DNA of 64,000 nucleotides from Bidens hawaiensis. Its lineage: Eukaryota > Streptophyta > Magnoliopsida > Asterales > Asteraceae. The stretch covers positions 222,600-286,599 of the forward strand of contig JAIQDT010003767.1 in the NCBI GenBank assembly GCA_021521415.1, read 5' to 3'. Under the pieces are notes generated by a model, which was given only the letters and a program-made list of their open reading frames with translations, was not told where the DNA came from and did not search any database. This document shows positions 24,201 to 34,859 of this stretch, piece by piece (position 1 is the stretch's first letter; every line of letters starts with the position of its first letter). The position numbers and the translations under genes were made by a program.

Positions 24201-25275
24201 AAATTTTGGATTCATCAAGAACGCTGATGAGGCTTGTGTGTATAAGAAAGCTAGTGGGAGTATAATAACCTTCTTAGTATTGTATGTCGATGACATTCTA
24301 CTATTTGGAAATGACGTTCCAACCATGGAAAGCGTTAAGGCTTGGCTTGGAAGTAGATTTTCCATCAAGGATCTTGGTGAAGCTGCCTATATTTTGGGAA
24401 TAAAGATCTATAGGGATAGGTCAAGGCGCTTGATAGGTTTGAACCAAAGTACATACATTGATAAAATCTTGAAAAGGTTCAAGATGGAAAACTCCAAGAA
24501 AGGTTTGGTACCTATTCAAAGAGGGACTATATTGAGTTCAGCTCAATGTCCAAGCTCAAAGGGTGAGCAAGAGATAATGAAACAAATCCCATATGCTTCT
24601 GCTATAGGATCCATCATGTATGCGATGATATGTACTAGACCGGATGTGTCATGCGCTTTGAGCATGACAAGCAGATACCAACAGAATCCAGGAAACAGTC
24701 ATTGGATGGCTGTTAAGAACATATTGAAATATCTTAGGAGAACTAAGGATATGTTTCTGATATATGGATCTGGTGAGGAGGAACTCGCTATAAAAGGTTA
24801 CACGGATGCGAGCTTTCAAACTGATCGAGATGATTCTCGATCACAATCTGGGTATGTGTTCACTCTTAATGGAGGAGCTGTCTCTTGGAAGAGCTCAAAA
24901 CAGGAAGTGGTAGCATTATCCACTACAGAATCAGAATACATCGCCGCTTCATTGGCAGCTCAGGAAGCTGCATGGTTGAAAAAATTCATTACTGATCTAG
25001 GGGTGGTCTCTACCATTCAAGACCCCCTAGAAATCTTTTGTGACAACGAGGGTGCGATTGCTCAAATCAAGGAACCTCGTTCGCACCAAAAGACAAGGCA
25101 CATAGAGCGGAGATTCAACTACATAAGGGATGAAGTTGAAAAAGGAAAGATATGTATTCGCAAAGTTGGAACTGATCAAAATCTTGCGGATCCATTCACG
25201 AAGCTCCTAGAAAAACCGAAACATGAGCGTCATGCGAGTGGCTTAGGACTTCGATATTCTAGTAATTGGATTTGA
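21265..25275 (+). CDS. Copia gag-pol polyprotein, intact
   Basis: This 1336-residue ORF makes the capsid and all enzymes of a Ty1/copia element. In order: UBN2-type gag (about 1-220); CCHC knuckle CFECGEIGHWKRNC (266-279); aspartic protease with DTG (D317); integrase zinc-binding H456/H460/C487/C490; integrase core D517, D580, E616 (DD35E spacing); reverse transcriptase with YVDD (D1009, D1010); RNase H starting at about D1181 (YTDAS) with STTESEY. The integrase-before-RT order is the copia signature. The ATG at 21265 is the first in frame and follows ttttgtag. No stop or frameshift is seen and all catalytic residues are present. The lineage within copia is not settled. Confidence 0.97.
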   Translation: MAANNANTSTHNTRNLSLRTILEKDRLNHNNFMDWYRNLRIVLKQEEISYVLDDPIPDEPDVENEEAYNDWVKYTKDSVQASCLMLGTMIPEIQKDFEHHGAYDMITQLKEMFLQQARAERFETVRAFHACRMEETQTVSSYVLKMKSYIEKLRRLNCPVSNELATDLILNSLTKRFETFVMNYNMNGWDKSIGELHAMLRTAEAGMGKKALPVLTIDEGKRGHNSNPKASVAKGKGHVRGKGKRKAITPTKPKEKKQKVAAQDPCFECGEIGHWKRNCPTYLKALKDKRDAGHTSGIIFTIHIELNVISSNTWVLDTGCGTHICNLLQGFKRSKQLNKGDISLFMGNGARVEVQAQGDFMLKLPSGLEVILKNVLYAPKLRRNIISVSLLKQCGFDLKFIDYDIHVLMNGIFYFKAIPMNGIYEIDQIGASHSSSMYNVNTKKLKKDLGDSYLWHCRLGHISKNRMQTLRKNGILETNEYDSFDVCESCLQGKMTKQPFNKTFERSKELLGIIHSDVCGPFRPMTRNGERYFITFIDDYSRYGYVYLMKHKDEAFEMFKDFKTEVERQLKTTIKVLRSDRGGEYLSGVFQDHLKSCGIISQLTPPGTPQHNGVSERRNRTLLDMVRSMMARSTLPLSFWGYALLSAVRILNMAPTKKVEKTPFEIWHGRVPSLSFLKVWGCEAYVKQYTPNKLEVRSTKCIFIGYPKDDLGYYFYDPSEQKVIIARKGKFLETKFLKEGTNNRTMKFDEDQEPQDDTELVDTSTQQEVVESDQVVDQNTQNVRRSGRVSNPPERYGFFVEGCYVVDSDEPTTYRDAMSKNDCDKWLEAMNVEMQSMYDNQVWELVEPPLNSKAVGSKWVFKRKTDMHGNLDTYKARLVAKGFTQTQGVDYDETFSPVAMLKSIRILFAIAAHYDYEIWQMDVKTAFLNGYLEEDVYMVQPEGFVDPKHPNKVCKLKKSIYGLKQASRTWNHRFDEEIKNFGFIKNADEACVYKKASGSIITFLVLYVDDILLFGNDVPTMESVKAWLGSRFSIKDLGEAAYILGIKIYRDRSRRLIGLNQSTYIDKILKRFKMENSKKGLVPIQRGTILSSAQCPSSKGEQEIMKQIPYASAIGSIMYAMICTRPDVSCALSMTSRYQQNPGNSHWMAVKNILKYLRRTKDMFLIYGSGEEELAIKGYTDASFQTDRDDSRSQSGYVFTLNGGAVSWKSSKQEVVALSTTESEYIAASLAAQEAAWLKKFITDLGVVSTIQDPLEIFCDNEGAIAQIKEPRSHQKTRHIERRFNYIRDEVEKGKICIRKVGTDQNLADPFTKLLEKPKHERHASGLGLRYSSNWI

Positions 25276-26041
25276 TCTATTTTGTATTTACGTTTAAAAG
25301 ACTTTTGTAATTTAACTCTTTTATATGATTATGGAATCTTGAGTTAAATTCTAATTTTGCATGTTTAATCCATGAATAAGTTATCTTATTTTAAAAGTCC
25401 GTAGTCGATCACATTTGTGGGAACAAATATGAAGCAAGACTATTATGAACTAGAATTGGTGGATATTCATAAGGAATGAATATGGAGCATAGGTTTGCTG
25501 CCAAGGTTCATAGATATTTGTGGGATACAAATATTGGACTGACCCGCTCTCAATATTACTACATGGAGTCGATGGACCTGATCATTAGTAATTTTGAGTA
25601 AAGGAGAATTTCATATTATCCTTAGACCTGAGATGTATACTGGGTCTTGATTTTCACCAAGTATTACACTTTGACTCTCCCCTTCGCTATTCGTAAAAGA
25701 TGGTACATAAGGATGAGCTCGGGTGGAGTATAAAGTGATAGTGAGAGGCGTATACAGTCAAGATGGGATTTGTTCCTCTTATGTGTTGAGAGTTTAGATG
25801 TCTAAGGCCTGATAAAGTTGAATTGTAAAGAGAATGATCGCCTATGTCTCTTAGATCCAACATGACATCTAGTAACAAAGGGATATAATGATAGATTCAC
25901 CTAAATCATATCAAGTAAGGGACTTGAAGGGATGATGTTATTGAATGGCACTTCGTCAAACACATTAGGGGTGGTGAACTGTTGTTAGGCGGTATTCACC
26001 ACTTGCATTAATTTTCTATGTATCTCGTGCAAGTGGGAGAT
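25276..26041 (+). other. Copia 3' untranslated region and polypurine tract
   Basis: About 760 bp without a supported ORF separate the stop codon from the 3' LTR. The polypurine tract AAGTGGGAGA is at 26031-26040, one base before the LTR. Confidence 0.8.
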
Positions 26042-26933
26042 TGTTGAAATACGTATGCCCGAGACACATGCTTATATTAATGTGGCTAACTGTGTTTGAT
26101 CCAAGTCGGGTCATACCCAATAACAAGCTAGACAACACCAAATGTATTCTTTTAATGATTTGATCATTTAAACGAATACCGAACACTAAGTATTTAGAAA
26201 ATTGGTTTTCTAAACAAACACACTTGAGGATTTAAATAAATTATCTAGATAATTTGTTTATATAAATTAATTATTTAATTGGTTAAATAATTATATAAAT
26301 GTATGTACATTTTATAAAAATGAGTTTTATAAAATGAATGGAGATGTTTTAATGGTTAAAACAAAACAAAAAAAAAAATAATAATAATAATAATAATAAT
26401 AACCGTCCACCCCATGTGGGTGGAGGTTTTTGGTCCAATCAAAAGCCTTGTCTTCTTAAGTTGACCACTTGATAAACCTCCATTCACAACACATGCATTT
26501 GTGTCTTGTTTTTGAATCTTTTCAAGTGTATTCAAGCTTCAAAAATCTCTCTCTTCCTCTCCAACAAACTCACGGCAGCAGCAGCAGAAAAAAGAGAGCT
26601 TGGTGAGCTTGTTTTGTGTTCATAAATCCTAGCAAAACAACTTGGTGTTGTCACAAATAGCTTGGGGTATCATACTCTTGAGGTCTTCTTCTTTGGAGGC
26701 TTGTCATTCATCCACCATCCCCTTCAACAACCCACTTGTTCTTCTAAAGGTAGAAGAAGGTACAATTTACATTTTGTGAGCATCTTGTTCTTGTAATTTT
26801 GATCCTTGGCTTCGGGTTTTTAGTTTTAACATAATGGTATGTTCATAACAAGTTTTATAACACGAGCTTCCGTTGCGTTTTCTAGTTAAATATGGTTAAC
26901 TTAGACTTTGATAAACTTGCATAAAACCCAACA
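26042..26933 (+). repeat. Copia 3' LTR
   Basis: Near-identical to the 5' LTR. It is followed by the second GACAT copy (26934-26938). Confidence 0.95.
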
Positions 26934-27454
26934 GACATTGAACTTCCGGCGACCTTAAAACACATCCAAAACGCCATTTTGATCAACTTTTAATGTTAAA
27001 AACTCGTTTCTCCATCGTATTAACACCTAATCAAGACCCATTTACGTGTATTAACACCCCAACGTTCGGATCCATCCTCTAAACCGCCAGATAATAATTA
27101 AGTTTCATTAACTCGATTTAATCAACCAACGGTCCAATTACAACTATAAATAGCATCCTAAGATCATTCTAAGTGTGCTACAAACATAAAACTATAACAA
27201 CTCTCTAATATCACTGATTAACTCGTCCAAGTTCCGTTCCGGCCAATTCGTCGTTCAACCTCATTCCGACATCATTAGAGGTAATTGATATGTGGGTTTT
27301 CATTGTTTTGATCCGTCTAACAAAACCCCCAACTTAAATCAATCAAACCTAGAAGGAATATGGAGAATTGAAAACCTAGGGTTTTGGTGTAAAAGATGGT
27401 GTTGAGCTTTTGTTTAAATTTAATTATTTCCATCTAATAACAATCAAAGCAGTT

Positions 27455-27535
27455 TGGTCGTGGTGTATGTGTTGTGTGGTCATGGAGACCCGGGTTCGAC
27501 CCGGGTCACAGCAAACCTGTTTTGTATTTTTTTGA
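27455..27535 (+). other. tRNA-like pol III promoter pair (possible SINE head)
   Basis: A-box-like TGGTCGTGGTG (27455-27465) and B-box-like GGTTCGACCC (27493-27502) have tRNA-like spacing and are followed by a T7 run at about 27527-27533. The B box lies inside the inverted repeat gacccggg/cccgggtc. No acceptor stem or anticodon arm was identified, so this is not called a tRNA gene. Confidence 0.35.
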
Positions 27536-28481
27536 AAACTATTTTTTATTAGTTTTAATAAATTAAATATACATTTATAAATCATACAACACAAAGATAA
27601 ATAAAATTATTTTTTATAGTTAAACAAAAGATTTTTTAATTCCCGTTAGCAAATTCGTTCAAGAACCAATTTTTACAAACTCAATCCACTCGTTTAAAAC
27701 TCGCTAAATAATTATTTAGATAATGTCGTTGTAATTTTATAATTTCCAAACTAACAAACGTTTAGATTAAAAACAATAAAACATACCGACAATGATAAAT
27801 TCCGTAAACATTATTCAAATCTAATATTAATTAATATTATAATAATAATTCATGTAAACCCGTTAACTTAGATATTAATACACTTAATAATGTTTAACAA
27901 ATACTTATAAATAAAAACGTATAAACAATAAAACCGACATATTCTTCCATTAAATATTTAGTGATTCTCGTATTCTTGTTATTTTTAGCTCGTGAGATTT
28001 AATCGTTCGGTTTCATATAAGCGCGCTTATCCTATTACTTTCAAGTTATCATCCAACCTCAAAGGTGAGTTTCTCACACCCCGTTTTTTTTACTCTTTTA
28101 CTACTTTTGGGGGTAGCATAAATTACAATTTCGTTTATTCATTATTTACAAACTACAATTTGCTACATGGACTTGTGTGTTTATTTTCTTACTTGCTCAA
28201 AGATCACGTGCTCACGGTTTCCTCATTAAGTATGATCATACGCCCCCTATGCACTCAGGACCTTGATGTTATGAGTGGAATAGGGACCCCCGATCCGAGT
28301 ACGTTGGTTGTTACCAACAGAAAAGACACTTACTTGCGCTATTATCCGAGTACGTTGGTGCACAATCCCAACTGGAAAGGACTTTACTTGCTCATTTACA
28401 CTTGTTCATGGAATTGTATGGTTTTTATGAACGTATATCAAAAACTTGTGTGAACTCACCAACTATTCATTTAGTTGACTT

Positions 28482-28487
<6 letters not shown>

Positions 28488-28545
<58 letters not shown>
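28488..28545. repeat. (TA)n microsatellite
   Basis: About 29 TA units, located within the gypsy LTR. Confidence 0.95.
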
Positions 28546-28547
<2 letters not shown>

Positions 28548-28785
28548 TACAGGTACAATTATTACAGGATGAAACAGAGAAGACACTAGAACTTAGGTTA
28601 TAACAATAAATGGACAAGTTGTTAATTGTTCTTCTATTTTCCTTGTATTTCTTATTACAAACTTGTGTTCTTGATGTATAAATTAATTAATGATAATATT
28701 GTCACTTAATAGTGTCACATGTGTTTTGGGAAATCTGTACGTCACACTCGGGCGTATTCCGCTTTAGCCGGGGTGTTACAAGCTG

Positions 28786-30000
28786 AGCTTGAGCTTGTTT
28801 CATTTAACTTCACAGAGCTCTAGCTCTTCTCATGAGTAAGTTCAAGCTTGAGCTTGCTCGGCGGCTATGCTTGTTAATTATTCAGTAATTAATTATTTGT
28901 CCCCAAAATGCCCTTTGATTAAAACCATACAAAAATTTGCTAATCCTTTATATCACCTATCAAACAAAAGAATGGTTAATGGATTTTAGCTGCAACCGCT
29001 AAAATTGAATTATATGTATGTTTAGTAAACAACTTGTTCGTTCTAAAATTAACAATAGTTAAGATCTAATAAACGAACATTATCGGACGGACGTAAACAA
29101 ACACATTACCGAATGTTCACGAACACAATGCGGCATATGTTCATGTTCGTTTGTCAAGCTTACCGAGCTAAAGTCTTTGTTTATGTTCGTTCTTTTAATT
29201 AAACGGACGAACATAAACAGACTTCTCTTCGGAAGGGATCTTAGCAGTCAATTTTATAAATATGACTAAACATTTACAATCTGGCTAAATTCTGTTTCGT
29301 GCAGATGGGGACATCTGAAACCACAACTGCTGTTCATTGACAGTTTTGTGATATTTGATTTAAAAGTCAACCATAGTCGAAGGGAACATGAATATATGTT
29401 TACTTATTGTTTTAGCTAATTGAACTCACAGTTGTATATTTAAAAAATATCAATTAATTAATGAAAAATTTTTTGTATTCATGTTCATTTGATGTGTTTG
29501 TGTTCACTTATGTACTTTCGTCTTAAACCTAAATGAACAAATTTTGGGTCATAATTAGTGTTTTATATGATTTGTTGGGTTATGGTCAGAGTAGGCAGAA
29601 GTAAATAGCTTGGAACAATGGGCAGTTAATATATGTTGCTAATTGTTGCATGTCTGCAATACGATGATCTTTATGTTTAGTCTTGAGGTTGTTGAGACTT
29701 TTTCTCCTTGAAAATTATGGGTTTTTGAAATGTTAATGTTGCTACCACTTTAATGTTGCTACTACTTTATGTTGTATACATTTCAAGTTATTTGAGCTGA
29801 TTTTACAACTCAGGTGAAAACACATACACAGGAATGAAACTTTTATATTCAAAATTGATCATTAGTTAGTTAAATATATTACTGCTAACTCTAGGAAAGA
29901 AAATGTAACTTATACATAGAGAATGCTTGGTTTTAACATACTAACTTCATGAAAGGATTATATACCAACAGAAAACGAGTATCGAGTTGTAAATCGTTAC
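28786..30000. other. Unassigned stretch, probably Helitron body
   Basis: No gene is supported. It begins with GAGCTTGAGCTT-rich DNA. A hairpin with 13-bp arms (29178-29190 and 29207-29219, tgtttatgttcgt/acgaacataaaca) is part of a stretch (29090-29220) rich in gttcgtt/gaacgaac-type motifs common in plant DNA transposon ends. The region ends in a Helitron 3' terminus; the 5' terminus was not located. Confidence 0.4.
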
Positions 30001-30029
30001 CCCCGTCGCATCGCGCGGGTTTCCAGCTA

Positions 30030-30030
<1 letters not shown>
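30001..30030 (+). mobile_element. Helitron 3' terminus
   Basis: The hairpin-forming CCCGTCGCATCGCGCGGG (30003-30020) lies a few bases before CTAG at 30027-30030, followed by T. A GC-rich hairpin about ten bases from a CTRR end next to T is the Helitron 3' signature. No Rep/helicase coding was found, so the element is non-autonomous or truncated. Confidence 0.7.

Positions 30031-30106
<76 letters not shown>
30031..30106. repeat. (TA)n microsatellite
   Basis: About 38 TA units directly at the Helitron end. Confidence 0.95.
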
Positions 30107-30109
<3 letters not shown>

Positions 30110-30833
30110 CATGGTTCTATGGCATGGAATATATAGTTATATGGAACGGGAAAAAGGGACTAGACCCTATTAGTATATGAGATAGAAGGGACCAGACCCT
30201 AACAATATCTGCGATAGATGGACCAAACCCTAACAAGAATATCTGAGATATAAGGAACCAAACTCTACTAATATCTAAAATAGAAGGGACCAGACCCTAA
30301 TAATATCTGAGATAGAAGGGACCAGATCCTACTGATATCTGAGATAGAAGGGATCAAACTATACTAATATTTAAGATGGTAAAGATAATTATGCTTGTAG
30401 TATGAAAGTATGAAAGAATGTTTGTGTGTAGGAAGGAATGTATTTATGTATGAAAGGAAGGTAAACATGTTAAGTATATAATATGTATCTTCGGATGCAT
30501 ATATGTAAGTATGTCTATGAAATATATGTTACCTGATTAACTAGAACTCACTCAGCGTAGCTGACTTTTAGTATGCACGCAGACAAATAGGTTAAAGCAG
30601 CTGGCTTGAGGGAGACACATGGTATGAACTGAAGAGGCTGGCATCTGAAGAAGAATTGCCATGATGTTTTAATATGATGTTTTATGTTATGTTTAAAGAC
30701 AAGATTTGAATATTTTGTATTGAATGGTTGAAGTTTTATATTCAGCGAAAAGTTTTAATTCACTATAATATTTATAACTATGTTAATGAGTAAATCCAAC
30801 GTCCAATGTAGAGCACCGGATCGGGGCCTTACA
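30107..30833 (+). mobile_element. Gypsy LTR fragment with 32-bp tandem repeats
   Basis: It contains gaactcactcagcgtagctg (30545-30564), a motif of gypsy LTR 3' parts, and ends ggatcggggccttaca, a plausible LTR end at 30833. Seven degenerate units of about 32 bp (gggaccagaccctaataata...) fill 30156-30378. The left end is lost at the (TA)n tract. Confidence 0.45.
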
Positions 30834-31464
30834 ACGCATTTTGAAAATTAGGGTGATTCATGGATGCACGGATTTAATCAATTTATTGAAATACGCTTAG
30901 AGTTTTCATGAAATGTTATGTCTGGACGCCTAGTTGCACACTCTATGTTAAAAATGTTATACTTCATTTACGCTTCCGCAAATGCAAATTGTATTGTAAC
31001 TACATTTTTCTCATTAATAATGAGCAAGGTTAAATAATAAACGTTCAATATTAAATGGTTGTTTGGTATGACACATGGCTTGATCTTGGTATGTCACGTG
31101 GCTTGCGGTAAAACTCCGTTAGTCGAATATTGAGGGTGTGACTGTACATATAAAGAGCTTTCGTTAAGATATCAAACAACCAACAAATTAACCAACCGTA
31201 TTTTCACCACCTTACTACGTGCACATGGTAACTTCTAAACAACTCGATAACCCACAAATATGAATTAATTCTTAGTTTTATATGCATATGCTATTAAAAA
31301 ATTGCGGTAAACCACAATATATTTGTCATATCCAACATATACTAGTGCATTAGCCAGATCAGAAAATCAAGTATCGACCAACAAAGTGAAAACCAGAACC
31401 ACAAGCATATCCACACGTATGAGCAAATGAGATTTGAAATGCATGAAAGTGAATAAATTTTGTG
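30834..31464. other. Unassigned AT-rich stretch
   Basis: I see no coding sequence, terminal repeat or other structure that I can support. Confidence 0.5.
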
Positions 31465-32149
31465 CGGATGAATAGTTAATAGCTTTATGCACATGAATTT
31501 GATAACTTTGATATGTATATACTATATATATTATTTGTGTGCAGGAGGTATTGAAGCATATTATTCATGCGAATGAAATATGAATAATCATTTTGAAATG
31601 TATAAACATCTCATAAAATGGTTGAGTAGTCATGTGAAATATTTTCAAATGAACTAACAACAAAGCTTGATATGTATTAACTGCCTCTTCAAATGGATGA
31701 AATTTTTTTAATATGCGTGAATTAGTTGTATTAGATTTGAATTAAAAATATGATTAGAATAAAGAATCCTTAGATGATGAGGCCTATGATGAAGAGCCCT
31801 TCTCACAGACAGATGATCAATAACACTTTTGTAGCCTTTGGTTTATTTACAAAAACGTTTACCTCATCATTTTTTGTTGACACCACAAAATGAGCTTGTT
31901 TAAAGTTCTAATTTCTTTGTGAAAAGTCTGTTGTTTTTTGACCTTGAGACTTTAGGTCCTTTTTACACATTTTTATTCATTCTTAATTAAACCTGATTTA
32001 CATTTTTAATTGGAAATTCCTTATACTAGTATATCTTCTCTGGTTCTTACATCCTATACATCATCCACATCACAGGTTCACACGAGGTGTAATATTTATC
32101 AATGAGTATTAGCATTCTTTGAAATGATGGTTTTTAATCAAAGTTCTCA

Positions 32150-33420
32150 AATGTTACAACGTTTCTTCAAGTTTAGTCACATAAGCCTTCTCACCCAATT
32201 TTGTTACTTGTGTAGCTAAAACGTCTATAGCTGAAGGAGTTGCAACAATAACCTTAGTTATTCCCTCTTTATTAGTTAATGAATTGTACTTAGCATTGAA
32301 AGGTGGAGGAATTTCAACATAACCAACACCTTTTGTTAATCTTGATGGAACTTTAGTTGAAAAGATCTAATCCAAAACATAAGATGAATTTTAAATTATC
32401 AACTTTTCTTTTTTAAATCAAAGTTTTCACTTTGAGCCTTAGCATTCTTTGTAGAAAATGTCAATTTAAATCATTTTATTGTTGATTACATTTTTTTTAA
32501 ATTGTGATTTTTAAATCAGACACATCCTTACTAAATTATTCAATTTTATGTTTGTAATGCTGTCCATTTTCATGCAATTCCTGATATGCTAACTGAAGAT
32601 TTGTAAGGTCACGAATCAAGTTCTTGGTGTTATCACCCTTTCAATATTCTTGGCATACTCAATGTGTTTTAAGCAATTAGGTTTAGTTGGAGTTTCTGAA
32701 CATACCTTGGTGATCTCTGTCATAAAAGAAGGTGTAGAAAATTCTCCAGAAAAGTTCATGACTGAATCTACAGTCAATGCTAATTTCTTGACTTCGATTT
32801 AAGCTATACAAGCGGTAGCATTTGTTGTTTCTTTAGAGTGATTTGACAAATCATAACTTTCATCAGTCTATGACACCAATGCTTTTAAATTTGATGTTAG
32901 GGCAGTAGCGGTACTTGAAGTCTTCCTTAATGAGTATTGTTTATTTAAAGATGATCTTTTTTGATTTTGCTGTGATTCCTGAAATCTTTGAAAACTTGGT
33001 CGCTGAGCACCAGGGTGTCTTAGTTGTCACATTTGTTAGTAAAATGACCATAACTCTTACAATTAAAATACTTTACTTTACTTTTGTCAAATGAAGCTTT
33101 GTATCTCTAGAACCACACTATTCTGTCTTTCTAGTTCTGTGCCTAAATCTTTTTTCTCTTCAAAAAATTAAAGTTGGAAGTTGTAAAAGACTAATAATAG
33201 CTTGGACATTCACCATTCCCTACAAACATATTTTCTTGCATTTACTTCGATGGGAAAAATGCATTTAGAGATGTTAAAGATGACGAAGATGAATAAGTCT
33301 TACCGAAATAAACACCTACATCCTGGTCCTCCTAAAAAAGTATAGAAATCTTCTTCCTTAAATCATTTTCACGTTCAGGCAACTTTCCAATTAACTTGTT
33401 TAAACTAATTGAATATTCTA
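32150..33420 (-). pseudogene. SIRE-like copia gag remnant, copy A
   Basis: On the minus strand, a degenerate CCHC knuckle reads CKSYGHFTNKC (about 33035-33067) with Tyr in place of the second Cys. Further on, the text TKGVGYVEIPPPFNAKYN is found (about 32280-32345), which matches STKGLGFVEVPPPFNDDYS in the gag at 48577-49190. Stops and frameshifts break the frame throughout. I infer the middle part of a SIRE-type gag. Confidence 0.65.
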
Positions 33421-34620
33421 GTGAAAGAAATAACTATAAACTAATTAATCACAAACACAATAAAACCTATGTAGAATGATTTATATAGTCCAATGATTGT
33501 TTAATCATGATCGAATGATTACATCATACGTACACAAATACATACACGTTAAATCTCAATAGCCCATATGTGCAACTTTGATTCTCTAAATATATTTCAC
33601 TTGATGTAAATCATACGGATGTGTGATAATCAATAACAAACTAGAAATCGAATAAAAAGTTATACGGTGTACAATGATAGAATCAATTGATTTATCTTTA
33701 TCCAAAATATTAGAATCATACATAGACATATACATAAAAATTTATGTAACTAGTTTTGTAGCGAACACAAAAGATAATACCAATTCTAACTATATATTCT
33801 CGTATTATTTTTTCACAAACATAAATAATTAGTACCGATCCTGGCCTACAATCATAAGTATCTCCATGTTTGGCAGCATGATAACACGCCTAATCATTCA
33901 GATCACTAAACTGGCATATGAAGCAATTTTTCAAAAATTAGAAACAAGTTACCAGTTTTGTCACAAATACAATTAACTAAAACAAATTTTAACTTTATAT
34001 TCTCATATTATTATTTTTTTATTAAAATCACCAATTGAAATTAATTAACTTTTTTTTATCAAACTACATCTGCAATTTGGTTATCTATCAATGAAGTCAT
34101 ATATTTTGACCTTTGATGTCTGTTGACCTTGATATATGCTAGATTTGATATACATGTGACCAAATATATATAGTTATGTAAGTGATCTAGCTCCACAAAT
34201 TAAGAACATTGACCCTCGGAAGTGTATATATGGGGAATTAAATCAACATCTATGCAAGTGCAAGAATTAAATCCCAATTCATATCTCATACAAGTGAACA
34301 TTTCCAAGTATCAGCCCCGTAAACAATGTACATGCCTAATATCTTAATGGGATATACGATTTCAATACTATCAACTTTCACTCATTGGCTGGGAACACTC
34401 CTAACAAACAAAATTTTTACCACCACTCCCAGCCTCCAACTTATTTTCCTCTATCACTCCCAGATTTAACAGGTCCTAACTCCGTTAGTTTTCTTGCTGA
34501 GGTGTTTTTTATGAAATGGCATGCATAGGTGGACATTTTCATAAAAAGAATTACAGGATCTACACCACCACTTACTTTTAAAAATGACACGTTCTAAAAA
34601 ACAAAAGCTAATAAAATCCA

Positions 34621-34625
<5 letters not shown>

Positions 34626-34678
<53 letters not shown>
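34626..34678. repeat. (CT)n microsatellite
   Basis: About 26 CT units in UTR-like DNA. ORFs on both strands here (Leu/Ser and Arg/Glu repeats) are by-products. Confidence 0.95.
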
Positions 34679-34680
<2 letters not shown>

Positions 34681-34859
34681 GAAACTCCACCACCGCACTA
34701 CCCCTGACCACCTCCACCACCACTGCCCACCCTCCCCATGTTTTTAAAGTAACAAGCCTTTACATTCCTTTGCCTGCACGCGAGGTTAACCGCCACCACA
34801 ATGGAACTGTTGCGTCCACTCTAAGATCCACTATGTTGGACCTAGAAAAGGACTGATGG

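Larger units (their letters stand above)
18715..26933 (+). mobile_element. Complete Ty1/copia retrotransposon
   Basis: The element has LTRs of 893 bp (18715-19607) and 892 bp (26042-26933), both starting TGTTGAAATACG and ending CCCAACA. GACAT is duplicated on both sides (18710-18714 and 26934-26938). By eye the LTRs differ by one substitution (18781 versus 26108) and by microsatellite length (A9(TAA)9 versus A11(TAA)8). It has a PBS, one intact gag-pol ORF and a polypurine tract. Everything required for autonomous movement is present in sequence, so a very recent insertion is inferred. Confidence 0.95.
13642..28780 (+). mobile_element. Decayed gypsy LTR element with chimeric left LTR
   Basis: The ends are TGTAACATT... 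at 13642 and ...GGGTGTTACA at 28780, flanked by the 5-bp direct repeat AGCTG (13637-13641 and 28781-28785). Positions 14007-14132 and 28655-28780 are near-identical LTR 3' ends. The 3' LTR probably starts at 18266 (TGTAACATT), preceded by gatgaaatttctaaaag, a typical chromoviral 3' end. The internal region (14133-18265) has a gag remnant but no protease, RT or integrase, so the element is non-autonomous or heavily deleted. A copia element sits inside its 3' LTR. The left LTR is partly replaced by Cassandra-type sequence. Confidence 0.6.
26939..28780 (+). repeat. Gypsy 3' LTR, right part
   Basis: This is the continuation of the LTR started at 18266. It contains a tRNA-like pol III box pair (27455-27535), a gtgaactcaccaactattca motif (28449-28468) shared with the Tekay LTR, and (TA)n at 28488-28545, and ends GGGTGTTACA at 28780. 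The 153-codon ORF at 27992-28453 has no recognisable domain. Confidence 0.6.

Noticed and set aside
27992..28453. 153-residue ORF as a gene
   Set aside because: It lies inside a gypsy LTR, shows no domain and no coding-like composition.
34466..34856. Arg/Glu-repeat and Leu/Ser-repeat ORFs
   Set aside because: Both come from the (CT)n microsatellite.
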